Source of the DNA: Lunularia cruciata
Lineage: Eukaryota; Streptophyta; Marchantiopsida; Lunulariales; Lunulariaceae
Assembly (NCBI GenBank): GCA_948567375.1
Contig: OX419757.1
Span: 62,434,001-62,498,000 of the forward strand
Direction of reading: 5' to 3'
DNA length: 64,000 nt
Below, piece by piece: positions 32,376 to 42,940 of this stretch. A program made the translations under genes and the position numbers. Position 1 is the first letter of the stretch; each line of letters starts with the position of its first letter. The notes below the pieces were generated by a model, which saw only the letters and a list, made by a program, of their open reading frames with translations, did no database searches and was not told where the DNA came from.

Positions 32376-35300
32376 CTACCTTCTATGGTACATCTTCAAC
32401 TTATCATGATTAATCCTATCAAAGTGTCTTCTTCTCAACTCCTTGAGATCATAGGTGTAATTTCCCCACACCTTCTCCACTATGAAAGGTCCAAAGTACT
32501 TAGTCAAAAACTTCTTTTGCACTCTCTTGAATCGAATGGAATCAAACAACATTACCCAATCACCTTCTTTGAAAGTCTCCACCTTCTTCTTGCCTTGCCT
32601 CTTGTCATAGCTCTCCTTTTGTTTCCTTTGGGCTTGCTCCACTCGAACCATAGCAACTACTCTTGCCTCTTCCAACTCCATGAGTTGATCCTTCCTTGAC
32701 TTCTCTACATCACCTCCTTGTGCTTTCTTCAATCTCCTATGAATGCTTTGGAAGGTAGGAAGATCAAAGTGAATAGGTAAGGTAGACTCAATACCATACA
32801 CCAATTGAAATGGAGAATATCCGGTGGAAGTTTTCATGGTTGTCCTATACTCCCACAAAACTGCATGAATCCTCTTGTCCCAATGATGTTTAGCCCCCTC
32901 CATTTCTGCATCTTTGGCCAACATCATGCACAAGGTCTGATTGGTTCTCTCTGCCAAGCCATTGGAATTTGGCTTATAGGATGTAGTTACTCTATGTGTG
33001 ATAGAGAAATGTCGTAGCATGGCTGTAGTAATGCTTCCTGTAAACTCTCCTCCTCTATCAAAAACCAACTCCAAAGGGCATCCAAACCTAGTGATAATGC
33101 GTTCATAAAGAAATCTACCCACTTCATCTTCATTCTTGTCCCTCAATGGTCTAGCCTGAACCCACTTGGTAAGGTAATCAGTAACTACCACAATGTACCG
33201 ATTGTTCCTTGGGGTTCTAATGAGAGGACCTACAAAATCAATTCCCCACTTCTCAAAAGGTCCTAGCAATGGAATTGATCTAAGTGGTAGAGTGGATGTA
33301 GACTTTCTAGCAAAAGCTTGACAAACATGACAAGTTTTGCAATAATCAAGACAATCCTTGAAAATCCCTCTCCAATGGTAACCTACATCTAGAATCTTGA
33401 AAGCAGTCACCTTTCCTGCAAAGTGTCCTCCACATACTAAACCTTCATGAAACTCCTTTATGAGTAGGATAGACTCTTCCTTACCCATTGCTCTTTGAAG
33501 TAGACCATCTGCTCCTTGGTGAAAAAGAATATCCTCCACCATTGTGTAAGGTCTAGATCTTGCTGCAAGGGCCTTCTTCTCCCTAGCCTGCATTCCTTTT
33601 GGATAGTTACCTCTTGTCACAAAATCCACAATCTCCTTGTACTCCATTGGAACCTCTTGAGTGACTAAGATTGTCATGAGCTCCTCATCCGGGAAGGAAT
33701 CATTCATTGGCTCATCTCCATCATGATCATAGGCTCTAGATAATAAATCAGCATTTGCATGTTTCTTTCTTGGCCTATCTTCAATGGTGTAGTCATACTC
33801 AGACAAGAGTATCATCCACCTTGTTAGTCTCCCTTCAACATAAGGCTTGTTGAAGATGTACTTCAAAGCCTTGTGATCCGTGACAATGGTGGCTTTCCCT
33901 CCAATCAAGTAGTGTCTAAACTTCTTGAGACCAAAGATCACTGCCAACCCTTCTCTCTCCGTGACAGAGTAGTTCTTCTCTGTTGAAACCATCTGCCTAC
34001 TAGCATAAGCTATTGGATGATCATGCCCATCTTGGTCTAATTGACTAAGAGTGCATCCTATAGCTACATTAGAAGCATTAGTGTAGAGGATAAAAGGTTT
34101 ACTCCAATCAGGTTTAGCAAGAATTGGAGCTACAACAAGGGATTGCTTGAGCTCCTCAAAAGCTTTGAGAGCCTCCTTGTCTTCCAAAATCACCATATAA
34201 TCTACACCCTTCTTCATGTAGATGGTCAATGCATAAGCCTTGTTGGAAAATGAGAAGATGAACCTCCTATAGTACCCAACCATCCCCAAGAATTGGTGTA
34301 ACTTTGTCAAGCTTGAAGGGAATGGAAGGTCTGAGATTTTCCTCACCTTCTCAGGATCAATTGCTATTCCATCCTTGGAGATGATGTGCCCCAAAAGTAG
34401 ACCTTCTTCACATCCAAAAATGCACTTCTTTGGGTTGAGTGATGCATTTGCCTCATCCAAGCGTTGCAAGACTTTGATTAGGTGCTCAAAGTGCTCCTCC
34501 TTGCTCCCATAGACACAAAAGTCATCAATGAAATCTCTCACAAATTTCCCAATGAAAGGTTCAAATACCTTGTTCATGAACCGTTGGAATGTGGCTGGAG
34601 CATTGCAAAGCCCAAAAGGCATGACCTTGAAAGCGTAAGTTCCCCAAGGTGTGGTGAATGTGGTGAGTTGTTGATGCTCTGGTGCAATCTTGATTTGGTT
34701 ATATCCACTATAACCATCTCCAAAACTGTACCTCTCATGACTTGCAACCTCCTCCAAGATCTCATCAATGAATGGCAATGGGTAATAGTCCTTCTTGGTA
34801 ACAACATTGAGCTTCTTGTAATCCACACATACCCGAAGCTTGCCATTCTGTTTCTTCACAATGACAATTGGAGACACCCATTCTGAATTCTCCATCTCAA
34901 AGATAAATCCAGCCTCCTTGAGCTTATCAATCTCCTCCTTCACAACCAAAGATATTGGTGGGCTAATGCAATGTTGCTTTTGGCGGATTGGTCTTGCATG
35001 TGACTCCACCTCTATCTTGTGCTCCTCCAAGGTGACTTCCTTCAAATCCTTGTAACTGAAAGCAAACACATGGATGAACTTGCGGAAAATTTCCTCAAAT
35101 CTCACCTTCTCCTCCTTGGTAACATTTGGGCCATACTTGAGGGTAGATAACCTTCTCTCTACCTCCTCAAGTGTCAATGGTGATTTATCTGGGTCTTTCA
35201 AAACCTCTGGCTTAGGTGCAAAATCCATAGCACACAAAGGATACATATCTGAATCAGATTCAGATTCATCCTCCTCCGTGGAAGTCTCCTCTTCCATGCT

Positions 35301-37202
35301 TGTGTCCACACCTGAAGCTCCTTCTTCAGAATCTGATTCCCAATAATCAGAAAATGGGGTATCTAAATGTGAAGTGTTGGTGGTGTTAGTCACAGGAACA
35401 ATGACTCTATGGTTTGATGGCCCAATCCTCAAGTACCCTTTGTGCGATCGATCAGTTGTGCGTGCTGCTCTCAACCATGGCTTCCCAAGAAGTAAGTCAT
35501 AGCTTGAATCCTTCAAGACTTGGAAAGTCATGAGATTTTGAACTCCCATAATTGAAACTACCACCTTATCCATCACCCCTACTGATCCAACTTGTTGCTT
35601 GTTTGCCATGCTCACCACAAATGTTGAAGGTCTTGAGGGTATCATACCCAACTTCTTCATCAACCTTTCAGACATGGCATTCACTGCTGATCCTCCATCA
35701 ACCAATGCATCCTTGATGTTGTGACCATTCACTCTCACATCAATCTTGGAGGCATATTCACAAGCCTTCCATGGTGCTGGCTTGGCATCCACCACCCCCA
35801 TTGATACAGGAACTTTTGCCTTCTTCTTTTTCTTGCTCCTTGTAGAACTCAAACCACCTCTAAGCTCCTTTCTCAAGGTAGGGTTCAAAGCAATTAATTG
35901 GCCCACTGTGATGTTAGCCTTGTGACTACCAACATCCTCCAACACATTGTAGTTCCATTGTTGCTTTGAGATCAAGAAGTCCTCCATCCCCAACTTCTTC
36001 CTTGGAGTCTTTGTTGTTGATGGTGTTGAGGTGCGAGTGCTCCTAGTAGACATAGGAGTATCCTTGCTTGAAGTAAATCCTTGAGAAGAGTGAACATCCT
36101 CTGCAAAACAAGCTCTCTTCTTCTGTTGTGCCAAAAGCTCCAAATTAAGACCCTTGGAGTTTGAGCACTCTCCCTTCTCATACTTGCTCTCAACCACATC
36201 TATGGATGCTATCCCCTTACCTTTGTTGGGATTAGGAGCCACTTGGGTTTCACTACCTCCCTCTTTCCCTCTATTGGCTCCCTCATAACCCCTTCCTCCA
36301 TGGTAAGTGGAATTTGGGCAATTCCTTTGGATATGGCCACTTCCTCCACAACCAAAACAATTTCTATCATTGAAATTGTTGGCTGGTTGGCCTCCTCTAT
36401 ATGAATAGTTTCCATAACTCCTAGGCCCTCTCCCTACATTTTGATCCACCTCTCTCTTCTCTCATAGTTGCACCACATTGATCTTGAGATCCGCAAGTTG
36501 TTCTGTGATGGTTTGGAGTGGATCTTTTGGTGGAGGTGCAAGAACTGGAGCAACTACTACTTTTGGTACAACCCTTGCCACCAAAGTATCAGAAGTTCCA
36601 CCATACTTGTAGCCTTGAGGAGGATGCACAACCTCCTTCACCACCAAATCACTCTCATCCCCTTCCAAACTCTCCTCCATACAAATTGCGATCTTGATAG
36701 CTTCAACCTTGGAAGAAGGTTTCTCATATCTCACCTTGCTTCTAATTTGTGGTCTCAATCCTCCCACAAAATTCTTGGTGAGCATGGCCCCTATGCCAAT
36801 CATTGTAGTCTCCACATCATCCCCACCCTTCCTCAACACTATGCAAAATCTGGACTCCAACTTTTCCACTCTTTCCACATAGACTCTCACTTTCTCTCCA
36901 TCTCCTTGCTTGAGAAATGTAACCTCACTCATCAATCTCTCATAACTCTCATCAAGAAGAAAGTTCTCAATGAGTGCTGAAGTCAAAGTCTCCCAAGACT
37001 CCTCTTCCACCTCTCTCCTCTCTCTCTTTTGGTATTCTGACTCATACCATGTAAGTGCTGCATCCTCAAAGAAATCTGGTAATAATGAGGCCCACTCATT
37101 CTTCCTCCTCTCATTTTTTCCTATGCAAGCTCTCTTGAAGTCTCTCACAAAGGCCTCCACATCTTCTCCATCGTTGCCAAAGAAAACTGGAAGTTTTCCC
37201 AT
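32376..37202 (-). pseudogene. E2 gag-pol polyprotein (one internal TGA)
   Basis: ATG 37202 (MGKLPVFFGNDGEDVEAFV) opens a single frame of about 1,608 codons to 32376, broken only by TGA 36462-36464 where E1 has Trp. Gag: ALTWYESEYQ core, then knuckle CFGCGGSGHIQRNC (36,318-36,359). Protease: ALVDGGSAVNAMS (about 35,670-35,712), with DGG in place of the common DSG. RT: FIDDF at 34,518-34,532. RNase H: YTNASNVAIG, TEREGLAV, VTDHKALKYI. Integrase: finger HEGLVCGGHF...CHVCQ; Asp 33,237-33,239, Asp 33,057-33,059, Glu 32,949-32,951 all present; GPF module near the end. Apart from the TGA, all catalytic residues look intact, so readthrough or a sister copy could be active. Confidence 0.9.
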
Positions 37203-37437
37203 CTTAACCCCTCACTCTCTTTCTTTTCTCTCAAAAAAAAAATTTTTCTCTTTTTTTGTCTCACTCTATTACTAATAGAGTTTATACATGACTAACACCA
37301 TCTGAGAATAATCCACTCTAGGGAACAAAAAAGGTTTAGGTTACTCCAAGATTTCTATAGCAACATCAAATCCTAGAGTGCATATTAATCTAACTCTCAT
37401 GGATAGTTATCCATAAGTTGAAAGATTATCTCCATCA
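37203..37437 (-). promoter_or_regulatory. E2 untranslated spacer between leader ORF and gag
   Basis: Ahead of the gag ATG, the sense (minus) strand is a long A/G-rich tract (plus-strand poly-T/C around 37,215-37,262). The same tract precedes gag in E1 (about 30,010-30,060) and E3 (about 60,950-60,990). It is non-coding; a spacing or translation-initiation role is inference. Confidence 0.45.
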
Positions 37438-37911
37438 CTAATCTTGAGAACTAGCTGATGAAGGTGGTAGTATTTCTGTAGTTGTACTAAGACTCTCTCC
37501 AAGATCCTTCACCAAAGTTTCCAAAAGTGCTTTTACTCCACTACACTCATGTCCTTTTGGAAGTCCTTCAACTCCACAAACCTCACACAACTCCTTGGTC
37601 TTAGATCTTCTCCCTCCCAATCTTGGTGAAGAAGGTCCAACATGCAAACCCAAGTCAAGTAAGCCTCTCCTTTCCCTCAATCTCTTGCTCTCAAAGGTCA
37701 ATGGACATGAACTTGCCTTATGTTCCTTCTCTCCACATAGAAAGCACTTAGACTCACTCTTTCCTCCAAGTGGTGTAGGTTTTTGGATCCTCTCAATACT
37801 CTCTTCAAATTCTATTGTAAACTCTCTTTTCCTCAAATAAACCCCTACAATCACCTCAAACCCTTGGGGAACCTTGCATAATCTCAATTTCCACTCTTGA
37901 TGACCCTCCAT
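37438..37911 (-). CDS. E2 leader ORF with zinc knuckle, upstream of gag (157 aa)
   Basis: A separate frame 5' of gag. It contains the knuckle CFLCGEKEHKASSC (CX2CX4HX4C, about residues 55-68) and a second Cys/His cluster CEVCGVEGLPKGHEC, so a nucleic-acid-binding role is likely. The N-terminal part (KLRLCKVPQGFEVIVG) is not recognised. Upstream in another frame, VTYWLGDLSDIVRKGQFC and RSTKSMFECLDSSWEHGG match E1, so the ancestral ORF was probably longer and this copy has a frame change near 37,900. The arrangement resembles plant proteins in which a DUF4283-like region precedes a CCHC knuckle, but I cannot confirm that. E1 has a broken homologue. Confidence 0.6.
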   Translation of the reverse strand: MEGHQEWKLRLCKVPQGFEVIVGVYLRKREFTIEFEESIERIQKPTPLGGKSESKCFLCGEKEHKASSCPLTFESKRLRERRGLLDLGLHVGPSSPRLGGRRSKTKELCEVCGVEGLPKGHECSGVKALLETLVKDLGESLSTTTEILPPSSASSQD

Positions 37912-38750
37912 GTTCCCAAGATGAATCTAAACACTCAAACATGCTTTTTGTTGATCTCAAACTTCTCATGCATGAGATCTACACTCTGCAGAATTGACCC
38001 TTCCTCACAATGTCACTCAAATCTCCCAACCAATATGTCACAGTCCTCTGAAATTTTTCACACTTGATCACAACTCCAGGGCATCCCTCCTTGCAAAATT
38101 TCAGATCTTTTCATTTAGCCATTTGGCCTAGACATTTTTCTATTCAGCACCCATATTTCAGATTTGGTCTGAAAACCACCCCCCTCACTTCAAAAACTCA
38201 TTTCTCCCTACGCAAGAATGGTCTCTCTCTAATTTTTTGTGGCAGCAGGTAGGATAAAATGCACTGAATTTTCTTGGAAATTTTCAGGATAATTCACTGA
38301 AAATTGAAGAAATGGCAGACTCTGTACAATTTTCCGGAGAGCATGCAGTTGCGAGAGCACTTTACCCTATCAACTTTCAAAAATTCTACCCCAGTGCACA
38401 TAGAAGCTCTCACAATAATTTCAAGTGTGCTAACTGAAAAGATAACCCAAGCTATCATGTGTAGAAATCTCAAGTCCAGATCTCAAACTTGAGATTTTGC
38501 CCAAAATCACCTTAATCCCCAAAATCTGCAATCCACCTCACACAATCTCTCCAATTCCTCTCATGTGTACAAGATGTACAGAATCACCTCAAAGACATCA
38601 TAATGAACTACAAGGTATACAAATGGATCTTGGTTCTCTAACATAAGTTCAGCCCTCTACTCTCCTAATGTTCTCTCCAAGTGAGCTCTCAAAGCCTCCT
38701 TTTGCCTAATGTAAAATTGGATGCGAAACATTATCTTGCCTTCTAGAGAG
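37912..38750 (-). other. E2 5' untranslated leader
   Basis: Between primer site and leader ORF. Apart from the upstream frame of the leader ORF (to about 38,060), no coding signal is seen. It is colinear with 30,906-31,561 of E1 and, much decayed, with 44,150-44,400 of relic E4. Confidence 0.55.
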
Positions 38751-38768
38751 GTCCCGGCAACGGAACCA
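38751..38768 (-). promoter_or_regulatory. E2 primer-binding site (tRNA-Asp-like)
   Basis: The minus strand reads TGGTTCCGTTGCCGGGAC, four bases from the LTR end. It matches the tRNA-Asp type site (TGGCGCCGTTGCCGGGG) at most positions. Use of tRNA-Asp is usual in the Athila/Tat branch. Confidence 0.75.
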
Positions 38769-38772
38769 AAAA

Positions 38773-39464
38773 TGTGAGCCAGCCTGTCTCTCACTCAAGA
38801 TGAACCTCTGATGGCTATTATGGTAGCGCACCATGGACTAAGAAGGCAAAGAACCCAAACTCCATCATACTCCTCCAAGGCTAACACTCCAAGACTCAAC
38901 ACATTGCTCACTAGAGAACTCAATGAGAGAGAGGTAGTTGCAAATGAAAGGATGATGAGTACCTCCTCACCCCTTGTTTATATACTTGTGAGATAGTTAC
39001 GTACCAAAGTTACTAATTACCATAGTAACTCAAGTTACTAGACTAAAAGTCAAGTAAAGTCAAAAAGTAGAAAGGAATATCCATTCACATGGGCATATTC
39101 CCCTAAGCATGTGGTCTTATCTTGACCCAACCACTAAGTCAATGATTCCTTCACATGGGCTATCCTTGGACTAAAGAAGAATCCAAAACAAAAAGGCTTG
39201 CGGGCCCAAGAGTTCTCAACTCTTTCCTCAAAGCCAAACACCTAGGAATAATACCAAGTCAACACACTAAAATCCAAAATAGTGGTGCTCATCTTTTCTA
39301 CTTCCTCTAAAGTAAGGTCCCATCTATCTTAGCTATGACTAACTTTAGCTAACCATCACTAATATAGAACCATCCTTCATCTCTATATAAATAATATCTC
39401 TTAAGTACTTGTAATACCAAGCTAAATATCACAATACCACACACATGCACAAATGGGTGTTACA
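38773..39464 (-). mobile_element. 5' LTR of E2 (692 bp)
   Basis: TGTAACACC...GGCTCACA on the minus strand, almost identical to 31637-32327. The few differences include tgtgagcc versus tgtgaccc at the inner end and a one-base indel near 38,930. Confidence 0.9.
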
Positions 39465-40103
39465 TGTCATGCACCATGGACTAAGAAAGCAAGGAACTCC
39501 AACTCCATCATACTTTTCCAAGGCTAACACTCCAAGACTCAAGACACTACTTACTAGAGAACTCAATGAGAGAGAGATAGTTACAAATGAAAGGATGATG
39601 AGTACTTCCTCACCCCTTGTTTATATACTTGTGAAATAGTTATGTACCAAAGTTACTAATTACCATAGTAACTCAAGTTACTAGACTAAAAGTCAAGTAA
39701 AGTCAAAAAGTAAAAAGGAATATCCATTCACATGGGCATATTCCACTAGCATGTGATCTTATCTTGACCCAACCACTAAGTCAATGATTCCTTCACATGG
39801 GCTATCCTTGGACTATAGAAGAATCCAAAACAAAAAGGCTTGCGGGCCCAAGAGTTCTCAACTCTTTCCTCAAAGCCAAACACCTAGGAATAATACCAAG
39901 TCAACCATTAGAATCCAAAATAGTGATGCTCATCTTTTCCACTTCCTCTCAAGTAACATCTTCTCTATCTTAGCTATGACTAACTTTAGCTAATCATAAT
40001 TAATGTAGAACCATCTTTTATCTCTATATAGATAATATCTCTCACGTACTTGTAATACCAAGCTAAATATCCCAATACCACACATGCATAAATAGGTGTT
40101 ATA
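39465..40103 (-). mobile_element. 5' LTR of E1, outer part
   Basis: It resumes with tgtcatgcaccatgg exactly where 31636 left off, and ends ggtgttata (40103). The terminal G of TGTAACACC has become A. The sequence beyond it is gypsy element H, into which E1 inserted. Confidence 0.85.
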
Positions 40104-41170
40104 GCTCTAAGCCCCAACATTCTCCAATCAGTATGAACCTAAAATGGTCATCCTCTGATCAGTCTCCTTAAAATAGGAGTAGATGTCAACCTTTCCTTGA
40201 GCTCTACAAAAGCTCTCTCTTACTCATCTCACCAACACCACTCTTGTGTAAGCTTGGTCAGCTTCGTCAAGGCCTTGGCAATGACACTAAATCCTCTAAC
40301 ATAGCAACAATAGAAGTTTGCTAACCCAAAGAATGCTCATACTTTGCTCACATCCATAGGCCAAGGAATACGTGCAATAGCCTCCACCTTGGTCTGCTAA
40401 ACACCAATTCCTCCAAGGTAGATAGTGTGACCCAAGTACTCAACCTGCTCATGGAAGAACCAACACTTCCCAGGATGTAATTTGAGTCCATGAGATCTCA
40501 ACCTCTCAAACACCTCCAACAACTATCTCTCATGCTCCTCCATAGTAGTGCTATAGACCAAAATGTCACCAATATAGCACCGAGTAAAATCCAATTTAGC
40601 TAGGATCCTATCCATGATCCTCTAGAACTTGGCAGGAGCATTCTTTAACCCAAAGGGTAAGAACATCCACTAATATAACACATAATTACCGTGAGTATCA
40701 ATAGCCCAGAATGTTATCTTGGACTTATCCTCCTCCTTGATCCGCAATTGATGATATCCCGCTCAAAGTACTAAAGACTTTGCATGCCCAATTGCATCAA
40801 AAATCTCCTCTAGTGTAGGGATGGCATACCAATCAGCCCTGGTCTATTGGTTGATAGGACAATAATCTCCACACATCCACCTATCTATGTAATTGCCATG
40901 CATATCCTTCTTGGTTGGCATCACTGTCATTGATGCATACTTTCCATGTGAAATCTCCACCAAACCAACCTCAAAAAGGTCACTACTTCAGCTTTGAGTC
41001 AATGTCCTCTCCATATCACTATATTGATAAGGACGTCAAAAAACTGATGTATCACTAGTCAGCTCAATCCATATACTGGGTCCCTTTAGAGCACCCAAAT
41101 CCTTCATACTAAAGGCAAAACAACTCGTGTGGCTCCTCAAGAACCTCCAAACCCTCCTTCTTTCCTCTCC
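40104..41170 (-). pseudogene. Reverse transcriptase of element H
   Basis: The minus strand shows MERTLTQS and LVEISHGKYASMTVMPTKKD, then MCGDYCPINQ, IPTLEEIFDAIGHAK, AGYHQLRIKEEDKSKITF, WMFLPFGLKNAPAKF, CYIGDILVYS, HGLKLHPGKCWFFH, AFFGLANFY and VHTDW. The catalytic YIDD has become YIGD (40,565-40,576), so it is dead. About 1 kb of RT is readable with few shifts. It joins the methyltransferase upstream with only a short, poorly readable linker (41,171-41,514). Confidence 0.85.
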
Positions 41171-41514
41171 AGTAAGCTTGGGTCCAAGATCTAGTTCCCA
41201 AGTATCCTTTATAACTGTAGTAGGAGTGGAAGAAGTAATGATTGGCTACTACATTGGGCCCTTGGGAGCAATTGTGTCATGCCTTTGACCATTAGAGGTC
41301 CCAACCTCTATGTGAAAAACTCCCTCCACTCTGGCTGCAAGCTCCACATGTCTTCTAGTTGCATCCCAAGTGGACCAAGGGTGTAATCCAAGTAGCCCAT
41401 GCTCACCTAGGTGGACTCCAAGTAGACCACTCTCCCTAGTAGCTACTGGTTGTGTCCCAAGAATACCATGTCCATTTGGTCCATTGCCCCTAGCATGTGC
41501 CTGAATCGTCTCAA

Positions 41515-42480
41515 TAGACACAAGGCTCACAATTCAGGTCAAACAATTCAGGTCCATAGCCTGACCTAACACCTGATGCTTGGATGCCTCTAACACTACC
41601 TAGAACAATAGTAATACTGGTGCAAAAACCCATCGCCCACTCTCTCTCATCGGCATTGGGTTCCACCAACTACTATAACTGTGAGTCCCAAACAAGTCTA
41701 GGTCCTCCCTCTCAAAAATCATGAGAGCCTAGGAAACTTATGAGTATGGGAAATGCGGCTCTAGGCTATCCAACTAGGTTCACCACTACCATAGGTGACC
41801 TATTAGTCACTACCACTGTTTGAGACTAATGCCCAACATCCAAGATGTCATCAACAAGGATGTGGTCAAGTCGTTGAATCCCATCATAAGCACGCTGTAA
41901 AACCTCTTTGGGTAAGAGGTTTGTCCACCAAAGACAAAGATGATGAACATGTGATCCTACTTTGGCTGCATCTAACAATACAACATGTCCCATCCAAAAA
42001 TGGTACGAGAATCACCCATCACTTGGGTGTGAGAATCACCCATCAAAGGAATGTTCTCCAAAAGGTAATCTAGAGAAATAGATTGATGAACCTAGAGATG
42101 TCGTAGTATTCCAAACCACAGCCAGCACGTGTATGTCCCTGACATGGCCATATAGAAATCACCAAGTGAATAGACCCATATCTCTCCAGATCATGCGTCT
42201 CTAGTAAGGAAATGTCTTCTGGTAAGGCCTTGTGGTAACCTGTGACTAGTGACATTGGTAATAACTCCAAAAACCAATAGGCCAAGTGTGCCACATGATA
42301 TAGAAAGACTCGCCTAGCAGTCTCATCTATCTCTACATACAAGTACCTTTGTACTCATATACCCGCCTATAATACCATAGCTAGTCAGGTGCTAATCCCA
42401 TCGAACAACTCCGATAGACATATCCCCTCTATTGGATACTGCCAAGCAATGAATGTGGTATCTAGAGGTGTCAAAGTAAT
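41515..42480 (-). pseudogene. Cytosine-5 DNA methyltransferase domain in element H
   Basis: Would transfer a methyl group from S-adenosylmethionine to cytosine in DNA. Minus-strand motifs in canonical order: motif I LSELFDGIST (cofactor loop, 42,385-42,411 for the core; the following Gly codon is now TGA), motif II YLYVEIDE (about 42,310-42,335), motif IV WPCQGHTRAG with catalytic PCQ at 42,139-42,147, motif VI LENIPL (42,048-42,059), motif VIII-like VGSHVHHLCLWWTNLLP (41,910-41,960), motif IX-like NADERE-AMGF (about 41,630-41,670), motif X LGQAMDLNC (41,543-41,572). Length (about 320 codons) suits a catalytic domain alone. Stops and at least two frame changes make it a pseudogene. The order suggests the DNMT3/DRM-like or bacterial-type fold without rearrangement; the subfamily is unresolved. 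Confidence 0.82.
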
Positions 42481-42940
42481 CAACTCTGGAGGCTCATCCT
42501 CACACTCATCTCTTGATGGTATGAAGGCTCCACTCCAAGCCTGTTGCACCAAGTGATCTTCATGTTGCTACAATGCCTCCTCGAAACTCCACAATGGAAC
42601 ATCCAAGGTGGATGGAACAATCCCAATTGTACTCTAAATTTGAGTGATCTCCTTTGGTATTGGAGTATATTCTGCATGGGCATTCCCCTCTTACAAGTCA
42701 CCAGGCCAAGTAATAGCACCATTGAAAGCTATGATGATGCCATGGTCCTAGCCTGTAATGAGCCAAGATTGCCATTATTGAAGCATATTGGTAAGTGACA
42801 TACCCATCCTTCACCAGACTGCCAACCTGGTCTATAGGAGGTTGTCTCCTCCCAATAGTCAATGTTGAATCAAGACTCAATCTATGTAGTAGTAGGTGGC
42901 TGACTAATAGGTAGTCCATCATGCACTCCATCACCACCTA
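42481..42940 (-). pseudogene. Linker between Gag and methyltransferase of H
   Basis: The minus strand continues in frame into the methyltransferase (GAFIPSRDECEDEPPELITL). No protease active site (DSG/DTG) is readable, although a decayed one could lie here. I assign no function. Confidence 0.45.

Larger units (their letters stand above)
31637..39464 (-). mobile_element. Element E2: nearly intact Tat-like Ty3/gypsy (minus strand)
   Basis: 5' LTR 38773-39464, primer site, leader ORF, gag-pol (37202-32376), polypurine tract, 3' LTR 31637-32327. The LTRs (691 and 692 bp) differ at only a handful of positions by eye, so the insertion is recent. The only fatal lesion seen in gag-pol is one TGA at 36462. 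It inserted in E1's 5' LTR in the same orientation. Lineage: Ty3/gypsy, no chromodomain, tRNA-Asp-like primer site and extra 5' ORF, consistent with the Tat/Ogre/Athila branch. Confidence 0.9.

Noticed and set aside
41249-41530. Separate 93-codon minus gene downstream of the methyltransferase
   Set aside because: It overlaps the methyltransferase C-terminus and linker to RT. The Gly/His-rich translation has no motif and is probably linker sequence, partly out of frame.
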